A stretch of DNA of 64,000 bases from Tabrizicola_A sp965284335. GTDB lineage: Bacteria; Pseudomonadota; Alphaproteobacteria; Rhodobacterales; Rhodobacteraceae. This document shows positions 39,280-48,187 of the stretch, piece after piece. The notes under the pieces were generated by a model. The model was not told where the DNA came from. It saw only the letters and a program-made list of their open reading frames with translations, and did not search any database. The first letter of the stretch is position 1. Every line of letters starts with the position of its first letter. Where the stretch lies: the NCBI RefSeq assembly GCF_965284335.1, contig NZ_OZ260076.1; one strand, 5' to 3'. The position numbers and the translations under genes are program-made.

Positions 39280-40293
39280 TTAGCCCCAGCACAGATTGGT
39301 GCCTTCGGTGCTGTCGATCGACGGCACGCCTTCGGCGGGCTTGTCGGTGACAAGGTTCACACCGGTGTTGAAGAAGGTCAGGCCGTCAGAGGCGGCGGGC
39401 TTGGTGCCGTCTTTGGCAAAGGCCGCAATCGCGTCGATGCCCAAAGCGGCCATCTTCAGCGGATACTGCTGCGAGGTGGCGCCGATCACGCCCGACTTGA
39501 CCGAAGCGATGCCGGGGCAGCCGCCGTCAACCGAAACGATGATCGCCTGACCTTCTTTGCCAGCGTTCTTCAGCGCCTGATAGGCACCTTCGGCAGCCGG
39601 TTCGTTGATGGTGTAGACCACGTTGATATCTGGGTCTTTGGCCAGAAGGGTTTCCATGGCGCGCAGACCCCCTTCGGGGTTCGCGTCTGAAGATTCGTGG
39701 CCAATGACGCGCGGATCATCTTCCGAGTCCATCACGGTCAGATCGGGAACGGTGATGCCAAAGCCGGTCAGGAAACCGGTGTTGCGGGCGACGTCAACCG
39801 AGATGTTGTCCTTGTTGATGTTCAGCATGGCGATCTTGGCATTCGCAGCCTCGGCGCCCAGGGTGGCTGCCGCCCATTTGCCGATCAGGACCCCGGCTTC
39901 GAAGTTGTCGGTCGCAAAGGTCATGTCCTGAGCTTCCGGGTCAGCAATCGGGGTGTCCAGCGCGATGACAAGAATGCCAGCGGCGCGGGCGTCTTTCAGG
40001 GCAGGCGCAACCGAGTCGTTCGAAGCGGTGATCAAGATGCCCTTGGCACCCGCCGCCACGCAGTTTTCGATGGCCGTGATCTGCGGAGCCGCGTCGCCAT
40101 CCTTTTCGCCAGCATAGGCCTGGAAGTCGAGACCAGCGGCCGCAGCGGCAGCCTCAGCGCCCTCTTTCATTTTCACAAAGAAGGGGTTGGTGTTGTTTTT
40201 GGTGATCAAGCAAGCCAGATCGGCCGCCGAGGCGGTGCCCGCCATCATCGCCAGCGCAGCAGCGCCCATCAGCGCGGTGGTCTTGAGTTTCAT
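39280..40293 (-). CDS. frcB: Sugar ABC transporter periplasmic binding protein, FrcB-type
   Basis: 337 residues from the ATG at 40293. The signal peptide (about 1-23) ends in ASA. The mature part is a type I periplasmic binding protein: LACLITKNNTNPFFVKMKEG, GAKGILITASNDSVAPALK and IIVSVDGGCPGI. It binds a sugar (fructose, ribose or mannose in FrcB relatives) and delivers it to FrcC. The gene leads the operon and faces the mutarotase gene across an operator-like palindrome. Confidence 0.92.
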   Translation of the reverse strand: MKLKTTALMGAAALAMMAGTASAADLACLITKNNTNPFFVKMKEGAEAAAAAAGLDFQAYAGEKDGDAAPQITAIENCVAAGAKGILITASNDSVAPALKDARAAGILVIALDTPIADPEAQDMTFATDNFEAGVLIGKWAAATLGAEAANAKIAMLNINKDNISVDVARNTGFLTGFGITVPDLTVMDSEDDPRVIGHESSDANPEGGLRAMETLLAKDPDINVVYTINEPAAEGAYQALKNAGKEGQAIIVSVDGGCPGIASVKSGVIGATSQQYPLKMAALGIDAIAAFAKDGTKPAASDGLTFFNTGVNLVTDKPAEGVPSIDSTEGTNLCWG

Positions 40294-40396
40294 TCTGTTT
40301 CCTCCCAAGGAACGAAAAGGGTTTTCCCAGTTCAAATGCCGTCCGCCACGGCCAAAACCCGGCGACAGTGCGAAGATGATCTGATTCCATCGGTTG

Positions 40397-40434
40397 CGTC
40401 AAGATAAATAAATCAGAGTGATTTATTATTGACA
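40397..40434. promoter_or_regulatory. Divergent promoter region with 21-bp palindrome between frcB and the mutarotase
   Basis: A perfect dyad AATAAATCA-GAG-TGATTTATT spans 40407-40427. On its right TTGACA (40429-40434) can serve the plus-strand genes; on its left the minus-strand hexamer TTGACG (40402-40397) can serve frcB, with TCATCT 17 bp further as a poor -10. The AT-rich palindrome stands out from the GC-rich surroundings and is the likely site of the nearby ROK regulator. Confidence 0.65.
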
Positions 40435-40517
40435 GCCCGCCCCCAAGACAGCAGTCTTGACCATCAGGACAGACCCCCATGCACCCGCTGCGGGGGCAAA
40501 GGAAAGCACATGTCACC

Positions 40518-40940
40518 ATGCTGATCGGCATCTCGCCCCTTTTGGGCCCTGATCTTTTGCACACGCTTCGGGCAATGGGGCACGGCGATGAAATCGCCTT
40601 TGTCGACGGCAACTATCCGGCGGCAGAACATGCCCGTCGGCTGATCCGCGCAGATGGAATCGCGCTTTTGCCGATGCTGGATGCTGTGATGGGCCTTCTG
40701 CCGGTCGAGGCGGTGTTTCGCGCCGCGCTCAACAATGATCCGACACAGGTTGACCACATTCATCGCCAGATCGATGCCTTGGCCCAAGATCGAGGACAAA
40801 GCGCCGTGGCGTTGACGGGCGACCAGCTTTATCCCAGAATTCGCTCGGCTTATGCGGTTGTCGCCACCTCCGAGGCTGCCCTGTTTGCCAATGTCATCTT
40901 GCGCAAGGCAGCTATGCCGCCCGCACCCACCCAAGGTTAA
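40518..40940 (+). CDS. RbsD/FucU family mutarotase
   Basis: 140 residues from the ATG at 40518; an ATG at 40479 is an alternative. MLIGISPLLGPDLLHTLRAMG and HGDEIAFVDGNYPA, then a late tyrosine-containing ALTGDQLYPRIRSAYAVV, match the FucU/RbsD fold, which speeds interconversion of sugar anomers (fucose or ribose). Divergent from the frc operon and followed 8 bp later by the ROK regulator, so it likely serves the sugar imported by FrcBCA. Confidence 0.87.
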   Translation: MLIGISPLLGPDLLHTLRAMGHGDEIAFVDGNYPAAEHARRLIRADGIALLPMLDAVMGLLPVEAVFRAALNNDPTQVDHIHRQIDALAQDRGQSAVALTGDQLYPRIRSAYAVVATSEAALFANVILRKAAMPPAPTQG

Positions 40941-40948
40941 CGCGCGCC

Positions 40949-42175
40949 ATGCCTCTTGCCGCCGATCTTGTGTCCGACCGCCAAGGTGCTGACGACCTTG
41001 GGCTGCGCGGGTCGAACCAGTCGGGGATGCGTGACCATAACGAACGGCTGGTGCTGTCGCTGTTGCGGCAGCATGGGGCACTGGCAAAGTCAGACATCGC
41101 GCGCATCACCGGGCTTTCGGCGCAAACGATCAGCGTGATCATGCGCGCTTTGGAACAAGACGGGCTGTTGCTGCGCGGCGAGCCGGTGCGTGGGCGCATC
41201 GGCCAACCTTCGGTTCCGATGCACCTGAATCCGGACGGTGCCTTGTTTCTGGGCCTAAAGATTGGCCGCCGCTCGACCGATCTTGTGCTGGTGGATTTTC
41301 TGGGTCAGGTGCGCGACAGCCGCCGCCGCACCTATCGCTATCCCACCCCTGCCGGGATCGTGGCCTTCGTGCGCGATGCCCTGCCAGAATTGATGCAAAG
41401 CCTGCCGGTCGCCTTGCGCCAGCGCGTCAGCGGCATGGGAGTGGCCATGCCCTTTCAACTGTGGAACTGGGTTCAAGCGCTGGGTGCGCCACAGGTGGAA
41501 ATGGATGCTTGGCGGGATTGCGATATTCAAGCAGATCTTGGCGCGGTTTCCGGCCTTCCAGTCTATGTGCAAAACGACGCGACGTCGGCCTGCGGGGCCG
41601 AGTTGGTCTTTGGAACCGGCGACACTCCGCGGGATTTTCTCTATTTTTATTTTGGCACCTTTATCGGTGGCGGGCTTGTGTTGAATGGGCAGCTTTTTCT
41701 GGGCCGCAGCGGCAATGCGGCCGGTGTTGGTCCTATTCCCGTTCCCGGACCAGATGGGCGGATGCGGCGGCTTTTCGATGCCGCCTCGCTGGCAAGCCTC
41801 GCGGATGCGATGGAAGCCGCGGGCGAAAGCTCCAACCAGCTTTGGGAACATCCCGATGATTGGCAAGTCTCGCCCGCCCTGTTGGACCATTGGTTAAACG
41901 AAGCCGCCGAGGGCCTGGCCTCGGCCATTCTGTCGGCCACCACGCTTCTGGAACTCGAGGCCGTGCTGATCGACGGCTGGATGCCCCCCGCAATCCGGGC
42001 CGAGGTCACCGCGCGCACGGCGGCGGCACTGGCGCGGCTGGATCTGTCCGGCATCACGCCACCTGATGTGCGCCAAGGCACGGTGGGCGCACAGGCGCGC
42101 TCTTTGGGCGCGGCAGCGATTCCGTTATCGCAGCGCTATCTTCTTGACCAAAACGCAGCCCAGCGCGACGCCTGA
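40949..42175 (+). CDS. frcR: ROK family transcriptional regulator
   Basis: 408 residues. An N-terminal winged HTH (about 28-90: VLSLLRQHGALAKSDIARI, TGLSAQTISVIMRALEQDG) is joined to a ROK kinase-like domain with VYVQNDATSACGAELVFG and FYFGTFIGGGLVLNGQLFLG. The classical CxCGxxGC zinc motif seen in many ROK proteins is absent. Probably the sugar-responsive repressor of the frc operon and its own gene, binding the palindrome at 40407-40427. The name frcR is by context. Confidence 0.88.
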   Translation: MPLAADLVSDRQGADDLGLRGSNQSGMRDHNERLVLSLLRQHGALAKSDIARITGLSAQTISVIMRALEQDGLLLRGEPVRGRIGQPSVPMHLNPDGALFLGLKIGRRSTDLVLVDFLGQVRDSRRRTYRYPTPAGIVAFVRDALPELMQSLPVALRQRVSGMGVAMPFQLWNWVQALGAPQVEMDAWRDCDIQADLGAVSGLPVYVQNDATSACGAELVFGTGDTPRDFLYFYFGTFIGGGLVLNGQLFLGRSGNAAGVGPIPVPGPDGRMRRLFDAASLASLADAMEAAGESSNQLWEHPDDWQVSPALLDHWLNEAAEGLASAILSATTLLELEAVLIDGWMPPAIRAEVTARTAAALARLDLSGITPPDVRQGTVGAQARSLGAAAIPLSQRYLLDQNAAQRDA

Positions 42176-42337
42176 TCGCGATTGGTCCGGCATTGGTATG
42201 GCGTGGGTCCGCCGCAGGTTCGGCCCCACCTCATGCAGGCCATAGCCAAACTCGGTTGCCCCTGCGCTGCGGCTGGACAGGCTCTTGCGCGCCATGGCAG
42301 GTTAACCCCACCCATCGCCGCATAAGGCCCGCACCCC

Positions 42338-43330
42338 ATGCAAACCGAGACCCCGCTCCGCCAGCCAAACCTTTTGCCGCAGCTGACCCATAGCCGCAAT
42401 CCCGGCATGGCACTGGATCTGGATTGGGTTGCAAGCGTGCAGGCCAATACCTCGGCCATCGAACGGCGCACAGGATCCTTGGGCGGGCGGCGATCCGTCA
42501 AGAAAGAGTTTCAGGCGGCCTGGCTCTTGAAAGCGATCTCCCTGATCGATCTGACCACCCTTTCAGGCGATGATACGGCGGGACGTGTGCAGCGCCTTTG
42601 CGCAAAGGCGCGCCAACCTGTGCGCGCCGAAATGCTAGAGGCTTTGGGCTTGCCCGATCTCACAGTCGGGGCGGTCTGCGTCTATCATGACATGGTCGAA
42701 ACCGCGGTCCGCGCGTTGGAAGGCAGCAATATTCCCATTGCGGCGGTCTCTACAGGATTTCCCGCGGGCCTCTCGCCCTTTCACCTGCGCATCGCCGAAA
42801 TTGGCGAAAGCGTGAAAGCAGGGGCAAAGGAAATCGACATTGTCATCTCGCGCCGCCATGTGCTGACTGGCAATTGGCAGGCGCTTTATGACGAAATGCG
42901 CGAAATGCGCGCGGCCTGCGGTGCAGCCCATGTCAAAGCGATCCTCGCCACGGGCGAATTGCAGACCCTACGCAATGTTGCCCGCGCCTCGCTGGTGTGC
43001 ATGATGGCAGGGGCTGATTTCATCAAGACCTCAACCGGCAAGGAAACAGTCAACGCCACCTTGCCCGTCTCCCTGACCATGATCCGTGCCATTCGGGATT
43101 ATCAAGACCGCACCGGCATCAAGGTTGGCTACAAACCGGCGGGCGGTATCTCCAAGGCCAAGGATGCTCTGACCTATCTCGGACTTATCAAGGACGAGCT
43201 GGGCCATCCTTGGCTGCAACCTGACCTTTTCCGCTTTGGTGCTTCCTCGCTTTTGGGCGATATCGAGCGGCAGTTGGAACATTACCTGACCGGCGCCTAT
43301 TCGGCCGCATACCGCCATGCGATGGGTTGA
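42338..43330 (+). CDS. deoC: Deoxyribose-phosphate aldolase
   Basis: 330 residues, the long DeoC form. It splits 2-deoxyribose 5-phosphate to glyceraldehyde 3-phosphate and acetaldehyde. LISLID-type start DLTTLSGDDT, VKAILATGEL and FIKTSTGKE with the Schiff-base lysine, and VGYKPAGGI with the second active-site lysine are all present. The 162-bp gap to the ROK gene has no clear feature. Followed by an aldehyde dehydrogenase that could oxidise the acetaldehyde. Confidence 0.95.
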   Translation: MQTETPLRQPNLLPQLTHSRNPGMALDLDWVASVQANTSAIERRTGSLGGRRSVKKEFQAAWLLKAISLIDLTTLSGDDTAGRVQRLCAKARQPVRAEMLEALGLPDLTVGAVCVYHDMVETAVRALEGSNIPIAAVSTGFPAGLSPFHLRIAEIGESVKAGAKEIDIVISRRHVLTGNWQALYDEMREMRAACGAAHVKAILATGELQTLRNVARASLVCMMAGADFIKTSTGKETVNATLPVSLTMIRAIRDYQDRTGIKVGYKPAGGISKAKDALTYLGLIKDELGHPWLQPDLFRFGASSLLGDIERQLEHYLTGAYSAAYRHAMG

Positions 43331-43390
43331 ATGAACACGCTGCGCAAAACAGGGGCCTTGCCCCTCGCCGCCAAGGGGCGGCTCACCCCA

Positions 43391-43446
43391 GGATATTTTT
43401 TCCACATTGAAGGCCTTCAACGTGGTCCAAATATCCCCGCCGGAGG
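43391..43446. repeat. Dispersed inverted repeat (TTGAAGGCCTTCAA family, copy 2)
   Basis: GGATATTT...CCAC-A-TTGAAGGCCTTCAA-C-GTGG...AAATATCC forms a long dyad, followed by CCGCCGGAGGCGC. The central 24 bp are identical to those of the copy at 50954-51006, which lies in the opposite orientation relative to the CCGCCGGAGGC flank. It sits between deoC and the aldehyde dehydrogenase gene. Confidence 0.85.
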
Positions 43447-43491
43447 CGCAGGCCAGCCCCGTGCGTTCCCCTCTGCCCAAAGGAGCCTGAC

Positions 43492-45834
43492 ATGACCTCT
43501 GTCCGCGAAATTTTTGACAGCATGGCCTATGGACCCGCACCAGAAAGCAACGCCGAGGCTTTGGCTTGGATTTCTGCGCATCAGGGGCGGTTCGGGCATT
43601 GGATAAACGGGGCTTTTACCACCCCTGGGCGGATGTTTGACAGCCGCAATCCTGCGACCGGGCATGTGTTGGCAACAGTCAGTCAGGGGACTGCGGAGGA
43701 TGTTGGCAAGGCCGTAGCTGCGGCAAGGGCTGCGCAGGGTAAATGGGCGCAGATGGGCGGGGCCGCGCGGGCGCGGGTTCTTTATGCCTTGGCGCGTTTG
43801 GTCCAAAAACACGCGCGCTTGTTTGCTGTTTTGGAAAGCATGGACAGCGGCAAACCAATTCGCGAGGCCCGCGACATTGATCTGCCTTTGGTCGCACGGC
43901 ATTTCTATTATCACGCAGGTCTTGCGCAGCTTTTGGACAGCGAACAGCCGGGCTTTGCCCCCTTGGGCGTTTGCGCAGCTGTGATCCCTTGGAACTTTCC
44001 TTTGCTGATGCTGGCATGGAAGGTGGCCCCTGCCTTGGCGGCAGGCAACACAGTGGTGTTGAAGCCCGCCGAATACACCCCTTTGACGGCGCTTTTTTTT
44101 GCTGAAATCAGCCGCGAGGCGGGCCTGCCCAAGGGCGTGCTGAACATCGTCACTGGCGATGGTGACACAGGCGCGGCCTTGGTCGCCCATCCGGATGTGA
44201 ACAAGATTGCTTTTACCGGCTCTACCACCGTGGGTGCCAAGATCCGCACCGCCACCGCAGGCAGCGGCAAGGCGTTAACCTTAGAGCTGGGGGGCAAATC
44301 GCCCTATATCGTTTTTGACGATGCCGATATTGACAGCGCCGTCGAAGGCTTGGTCGATGCCATCTGGTTCAACGGCGGCCAAGTCTGCTGTGCTGGGTCG
44401 CGGCTTTTGGTGCAAGAAGGTATTGCCGAGCGGTTCCATGCCAAGTTGAAACGGCGGATGGACGGTCTGCGCATCGGCGATCCGTTGGACAAATGCATCG
44501 ACGTCGGAGCGATCGTTGACCCTGTGCAGCTGGCCACGATCCGCGGCATGGTTGAGGGTAGCGAGGGCAATGTCTATCACGCCGCCTGCGCTGTGCCCGA
44601 GGGCTGCTATTACCCGCCCACGTTGATCACCGGGCTAAATTCCGCGTCCCGCCTGATGCAGGAAGAAATCTTCGGCCCGGTTCTAGTGTCGATGACCTTC
44701 CGCACGCCAGCTGAGGCGGTGGAGCTGGCCAACGACAGCCGCTATGGGCTCGCAGCCAGCATTTGGACGGAAAACGTCAATCTCGCGCTGGACATGGCGC
44801 CCAAGGTCAAGGCGGGTGTCATCTGGGTGAATGCCACCAACCTTTTCGATGCGGCGGCGGCCTTTGGCGGGGTCCGCGAAAGCGGGTTTGGGCGTGAAGG
44901 CGGCTGGGAGGGTCTTATGGCCTATCTTCGCCCCGTCACCAAAGCCAAGGCACTGGTCGCACCAAAGGCGGTTCCAGCCCCGGCAGAGCCCGTGATCGAA
45001 GGCATAGACCGCACCGCCAAGCTATATATCGGCGGCAAGCAGGCGCGGCCTGACGGCGGCTATGCCCAAGCCATCTGGTCGCCCAAGGGCAAGCTTTTGG
45101 GCCATGTGGGGCTTGGCAACCGCAAAGACATTCGCAACGCGGTTGAGGCCGCCCATGCCGCCAAAGGCTGGGGCCGCGCCACGGGGCACAATCGGGCGCA
45201 GATCCTGTATTACATGGGCGAAAATCTATCGGCACGAGCGGCCGAATTCGCAGCACGGATCAAGGATGAGACCGGGCGTGACGGGGGTGCAGAGGTAGAG
45301 GCGAGCATCAACCGATTGTTCACCTATGCCGCTTGGGCCGACAAATATGACGGCGCGGTAAAGCAAGTGCCAATGCGCGCCGTGGCATTGGCGATGAATG
45401 AACCCGTGGGCGTCATTGGCGCGCTTTGCCCCGACGAGGCCCCGCTGCTCGGCTTTGTGTCGGTCATGGCCCCAGCGATTGCGATGGGCAACAGCTGTGT
45501 TTTGGTGCCGTCGCAGAGCGCGCCCTTGTCGGCGACTGATTTCTATCAGGTGCTGGACACATCGGATCTGCCGGGTGGGGTGGTCAACATTGTAACTGGC
45601 GCGCATCAAGAGCTGGCAAAGCCCTTGGCCGGGCATCTGGATGTCGATGCAGTCTGGAGCTTTTCGTCGACGTCCCTATCCGCAATGATCGAAACCGAAG
45701 CGGCAGGCAACCTCAAGCGCAGTTGGGTCAATCACGGTCGCAGCCGCGATTGGTTTGGTGCAGCGGGTGAGGGACGAGAATTTCTGCGCCATGCCACGGA
45801 GATCAAAACAATCTGGGTGCCCTATGGTGAATAA
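43492..45834 (+). CDS. Two-domain aldehyde dehydrogenase, ALDH16-like
   Basis: 780 residues, about 1.6 times a normal ALDH. The first domain (about 1-490) is complete: PWNFPLLMLAWKVAPALAAG, FTGSTTVG, the general base in LELGGKSPY and the catalytic cysteine region GGQVCCAGSR. The second (about 500-780) has the ALDH fold (WSPKGKLLGHVGLGN, PVGVIGALCPDEAPLLGF, VNIVTG) but no catalytic cysteine and stops short. This matches ALDH16, where the second domain is a structural pseudo-ALDH. Next to deoC, a role in oxidising acetaldehyde or another deoxyribose-derived aldehyde is likely. Confidence 0.9.
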   Translation: MTSVREIFDSMAYGPAPESNAEALAWISAHQGRFGHWINGAFTTPGRMFDSRNPATGHVLATVSQGTAEDVGKAVAAARAAQGKWAQMGGAARARVLYALARLVQKHARLFAVLESMDSGKPIREARDIDLPLVARHFYYHAGLAQLLDSEQPGFAPLGVCAAVIPWNFPLLMLAWKVAPALAAGNTVVLKPAEYTPLTALFFAEISREAGLPKGVLNIVTGDGDTGAALVAHPDVNKIAFTGSTTVGAKIRTATAGSGKALTLELGGKSPYIVFDDADIDSAVEGLVDAIWFNGGQVCCAGSRLLVQEGIAERFHAKLKRRMDGLRIGDPLDKCIDVGAIVDPVQLATIRGMVEGSEGNVYHAACAVPEGCYYPPTLITGLNSASRLMQEEIFGPVLVSMTFRTPAEAVELANDSRYGLAASIWTENVNLALDMAPKVKAGVIWVNATNLFDAAAAFGGVRESGFGREGGWEGLMAYLRPVTKAKALVAPKAVPAPAEPVIEGIDRTAKLYIGGKQARPDGGYAQAIWSPKGKLLGHVGLGNRKDIRNAVEAAHAAKGWGRATGHNRAQILYYMGENLSARAAEFAARIKDETGRDGGAEVEASINRLFTYAAWADKYDGAVKQVPMRAVALAMNEPVGVIGALCPDEAPLLGFVSVMAPAIAMGNSCVLVPSQSAPLSATDFYQVLDTSDLPGGVVNIVTGAHQELAKPLAGHLDVDAVWSFSSTSLSAMIETEAAGNLKRSWVNHGRSRDWFGAAGEGREFLRHATEIKTIWVPYGE

Positions 45835-45968
45835 CGCGGGGTAAGGCGGGCATCCGCAGAAATTCCCCGTGATTTCGGCCAGACTTAGGGCATAATCGCG
45901 AAACGCCAACCATAGGCGCAGGGCACCAATCTCCCGCAGGGAGTGGCGGCAAGTTTGAGGATTAACGC

Positions 45969-46379
45969 ATGATTCAGGAATTTAAAGCCTTCTTGTTGAA
46001 GGGCAATGTGATGGACCTGGCTGTAGGTATCATCATCGGCGCGGCTTTTACCGCCATCGTCAACAGTCTTGTTGGTGATCTGATCAACCCGATCATCGGC
46101 CTGATCCTTGGCGGGATCAACTTTTCGGATATGTTCGTTGATCTGTCTGGCACCAATCCCGCCTCGCTGGCTGCTGCCAAAGAGTCGGGTGCTGCGGTCT
46201 TCGCTTATGGTGCCTTCATCACCGCACTTATCAATTTCATCATCATCGGCTGGGTGGTGTTCATGCTGGTGAAGTTCATGAACCGATTGGTGCCCCCCAA
46301 GCCGGCAGAGCACGCCGCGCCGGCTGGCCCTTCGGAAGTGGAGCTGTTGAAAGACATCCTCGCCGCCTTGAAAAAGTAA
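45969..46379 (+). CDS. mscL: Large-conductance mechanosensitive channel MscL
   Basis: 136 residues. FKAFLLKGNVMDLAVGIIIGAAFT is split as the N-terminal helix and TM1 (about 15-45), TM2 lies at about 75-100 (FITALINFIIIGWVVF), and the C-terminal charged helix is EVELLKDILAALKK. It is an emergency valve opened by hypo-osmotic shock. Confidence 0.97.
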   Translation: MIQEFKAFLLKGNVMDLAVGIIIGAAFTAIVNSLVGDLINPIIGLILGGINFSDMFVDLSGTNPASLAAAKESGAAVFAYGAFITALINFIIIGWVVFMLVKFMNRLVPPKPAEHAAPAGPSEVELLKDILAALKK

Positions 46380-46395
46380 GGCCCATGTCAAACGC

Positions 46396-46424
46396 AAAGG
46401 CCCCCGTAGGACGGGGGCCTTTTT
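46396..46424. terminator. Bidirectional terminator between mscL and ald
   Basis: AGGCCCCCG and CGGGGGCCT around TAGGA (46398-46420), with A residues to the left and TTTTT to the right. It serves mscL on the plus strand and ald on the minus strand. Confidence 0.9.
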
Positions 46425-46444
46425 GTTGAGTATGGCGCCCGGTC

Positions 46445-47563
46445 TTACAGCGCCAGCGCCTCCGCAGCCGAGATGGTTGGCAGGCCCAGCGCCACACCGA
46501 CCGCTTCATAGGTCAGCTTGCCAGCATGGACGTTCAGCCCGTTCAAGAGGTGCTTGTCATCGGCGCAGGCTTTCTTCCAGCCCTTGTTTGCCAAGGCCAT
46601 CATGAATGGCAGGGTGGCATTGCCCAAAGCTTGGGTCGAGGTCCGCGCAACCGCACCGGGCATATTGGCCACGCAATAATGCATGATCCCATCCACCTCA
46701 TAGATTGGGTCTTGGTGGGTGGTGGCACGGCTGGTTTCAAAACAGCCGCCCTGATCAATGGCCACATCGACCAAGGCAGCACCGGGCTTGAGCTCCTTAA
46801 GCTGCGCCTTCGAAATCAGCTTGGGGGCCGCCGCTCCGGGGATCAGCACCGCGCCGATAATCATGTCTGCCTGGCGGGCCAACTCGATCGTGGTGGCGGC
46901 ATCGGCATAGGCATTCTTGAACTGCCCGCCGAACACGTCATCCAGATAACGCAGACGGTTCACCGAGCGGTCAATCACCGTCACATCCGCACCCATGCCT
47001 GCGCTGATCTTGGCGGCATGGGTGCCGACAACACCCCCACCAATCACCAGAACTTTGGCCGGCAACACCCCGGGCACACCGCCCATCAGCACCCCGCGCC
47101 CGCCATTGGCCTTTTGCAGCGTCCATGCACCCACCTGCGGGGCCAGACGGCCCGCAACCTCGGACATCGGGGCAAGCAGGGGAAGGCCGCCCCTGTCATC
47201 GGTCACGGTTTCATAGGCGATGCAGGTGGCACCGGATTTCAAAAGGTCATGGGTCTGCTCTGGATCGGGGGCCAAATGCAGATAGGTAAACAGGATCTGC
47301 CCCTCGCGCAGCATCGCGCGTTCCACTGCCTGTGGTTCCTTGACCTTGACGATCATATCGGCGGCGGCAAAGATCTCCTTCGCCGTGCCAATGATCTTGG
47401 CCCCGGCAGCCACATAATCAGCATCCGCAAAGCCAGCACCCGCGCCGGCATTCGTCTCGATCATCACCGAATGACCGGCATTCACCGCCTCACGCGCAGC
47501 GTTGGGCGTCATGCCAACGCGAAATTCCTGCGGTTTGATTTCCTTTGGGCAACCAATTTTCAT
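46445..47563 (-). CDS. ald: Alanine dehydrogenase
   Basis: 372 residues from the ATG at 47563. MKIGCPKEIKPQEFRVGMTP, the catalytic lysine and histidine in VKVKEPQ and TYLHLAPD, and NAD-binding VLVIGGGVVGTHAAKISAG are present, plus DVAIDQGGCFETS. It converts alanine to pyruvate and ammonia. A long upstream extension to 47767 is not supported. Divergent from an Lrp-family regulator, the standard arrangement. Confidence 0.96.
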   Translation of the reverse strand: MKIGCPKEIKPQEFRVGMTPNAAREAVNAGHSVMIETNAGAGAGFADADYVAAGAKIIGTAKEIFAAADMIVKVKEPQAVERAMLREGQILFTYLHLAPDPEQTHDLLKSGATCIAYETVTDDRGGLPLLAPMSEVAGRLAPQVGAWTLQKANGGRGVLMGGVPGVLPAKVLVIGGGVVGTHAAKISAGMGADVTVIDRSVNRLRYLDDVFGGQFKNAYADAATTIELARQADMIIGAVLIPGAAAPKLISKAQLKELKPGAALVDVAIDQGGCFETSRATTHQDPIYEVDGIMHYCVANMPGAVARTSTQALGNATLPFMMALANKGWKKACADDKHLLNGLNVHAGKLTYEAVGVALGLPTISAAEALAL

Positions 47564-47647
47564 TTTCTTTCTCCCTGTTGGCTTGGCTTCTGTGGGCCAT
47601 CCTCGTGAAAAAATCCTGCGCCTGATTTGGTGCAAATGCTTTGAAAC

Positions 47648-47700
47648 TTGGCTGGCCAAATGCGTGTTTCGTGGTAGATTTTCGTTCAAATTGGCCAATT
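47648..47700. promoter_or_regulatory. Palindromes in the ald/Lrp divergent intergenic region
   Basis: TTGGCTGGCCAA (about 47648-47659) and AATTGGCCAATT (47689-47700) share TTGGC/GCCAA half-sites and are about 40 bp apart. They are likely binding sites of the Lrp-type protein encoded next door, whose relatives activate ald. Confidence 0.5.
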
Positions 47701-47716
47701 GACGAAAGATTTCACC

Positions 47717-48181
47717 ATGACCCTGCCACTTGATGCCACTGACCGCCGAATTCTGGCGGTGCTGCAAAAAGAGGGCCGGATCACGAATGCCGAATTGTCC
47801 GAACGGGTGAACCTGTCACCTTCGGCCTGCCACCGCCGGGTGCAGCAGCTGGAAGAGGCGGGGTTCATCGAGAAATACGTGGCGCTTTTGGACGCCCGGC
47901 GCATGGGAAAGCCCACAACGGTCTTCGTGGAAATCACCCTGCAATCACAGGCCGAAGACCTTCTAGATGCATTTGAACGCGAGGTGGCGCGCGTGCCCGA
48001 CATTCTGGAATGCCACCTTATGGCAGGGACGGCGGATTACTTGATCAAGATCATGGCCGAAGACACCGAAGATTTCGCCCGCATCCACCGCCAGCACCTC
48101 AGCCGCCTGCCCGGCGTGCGCCAGATGCAATCGTCTTTTGCGCTGCGCACGGTGGTCAAGACCACGGCGCTGGCCGTTTGA
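47717..48181 (+). CDS. Lrp/AsnC family regulator, probably of ald
   Basis: 154 residues from the ATG at 47717; a TTG at 47699 adds six residues. N-terminal HTH DRRILAVLQKEGRITNAELS and NLSPSACHRRVQQLEEAG, then the RAM ligand-binding domain ending HLMAGTADYLIKIMAEDTED. Divergent from ald, so it is expected to sense alanine and activate it. Confidence 0.92.
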   Translation: MTLPLDATDRRILAVLQKEGRITNAELSERVNLSPSACHRRVQQLEEAGFIEKYVALLDARRMGKPTTVFVEITLQSQAEDLLDAFEREVARVPDILECHLMAGTADYLIKIMAEDTEDFARIHRQHLSRLPGVRQMQSSFALRTVVKTTALAV

Positions 48182-48187
48182 GCGAGC

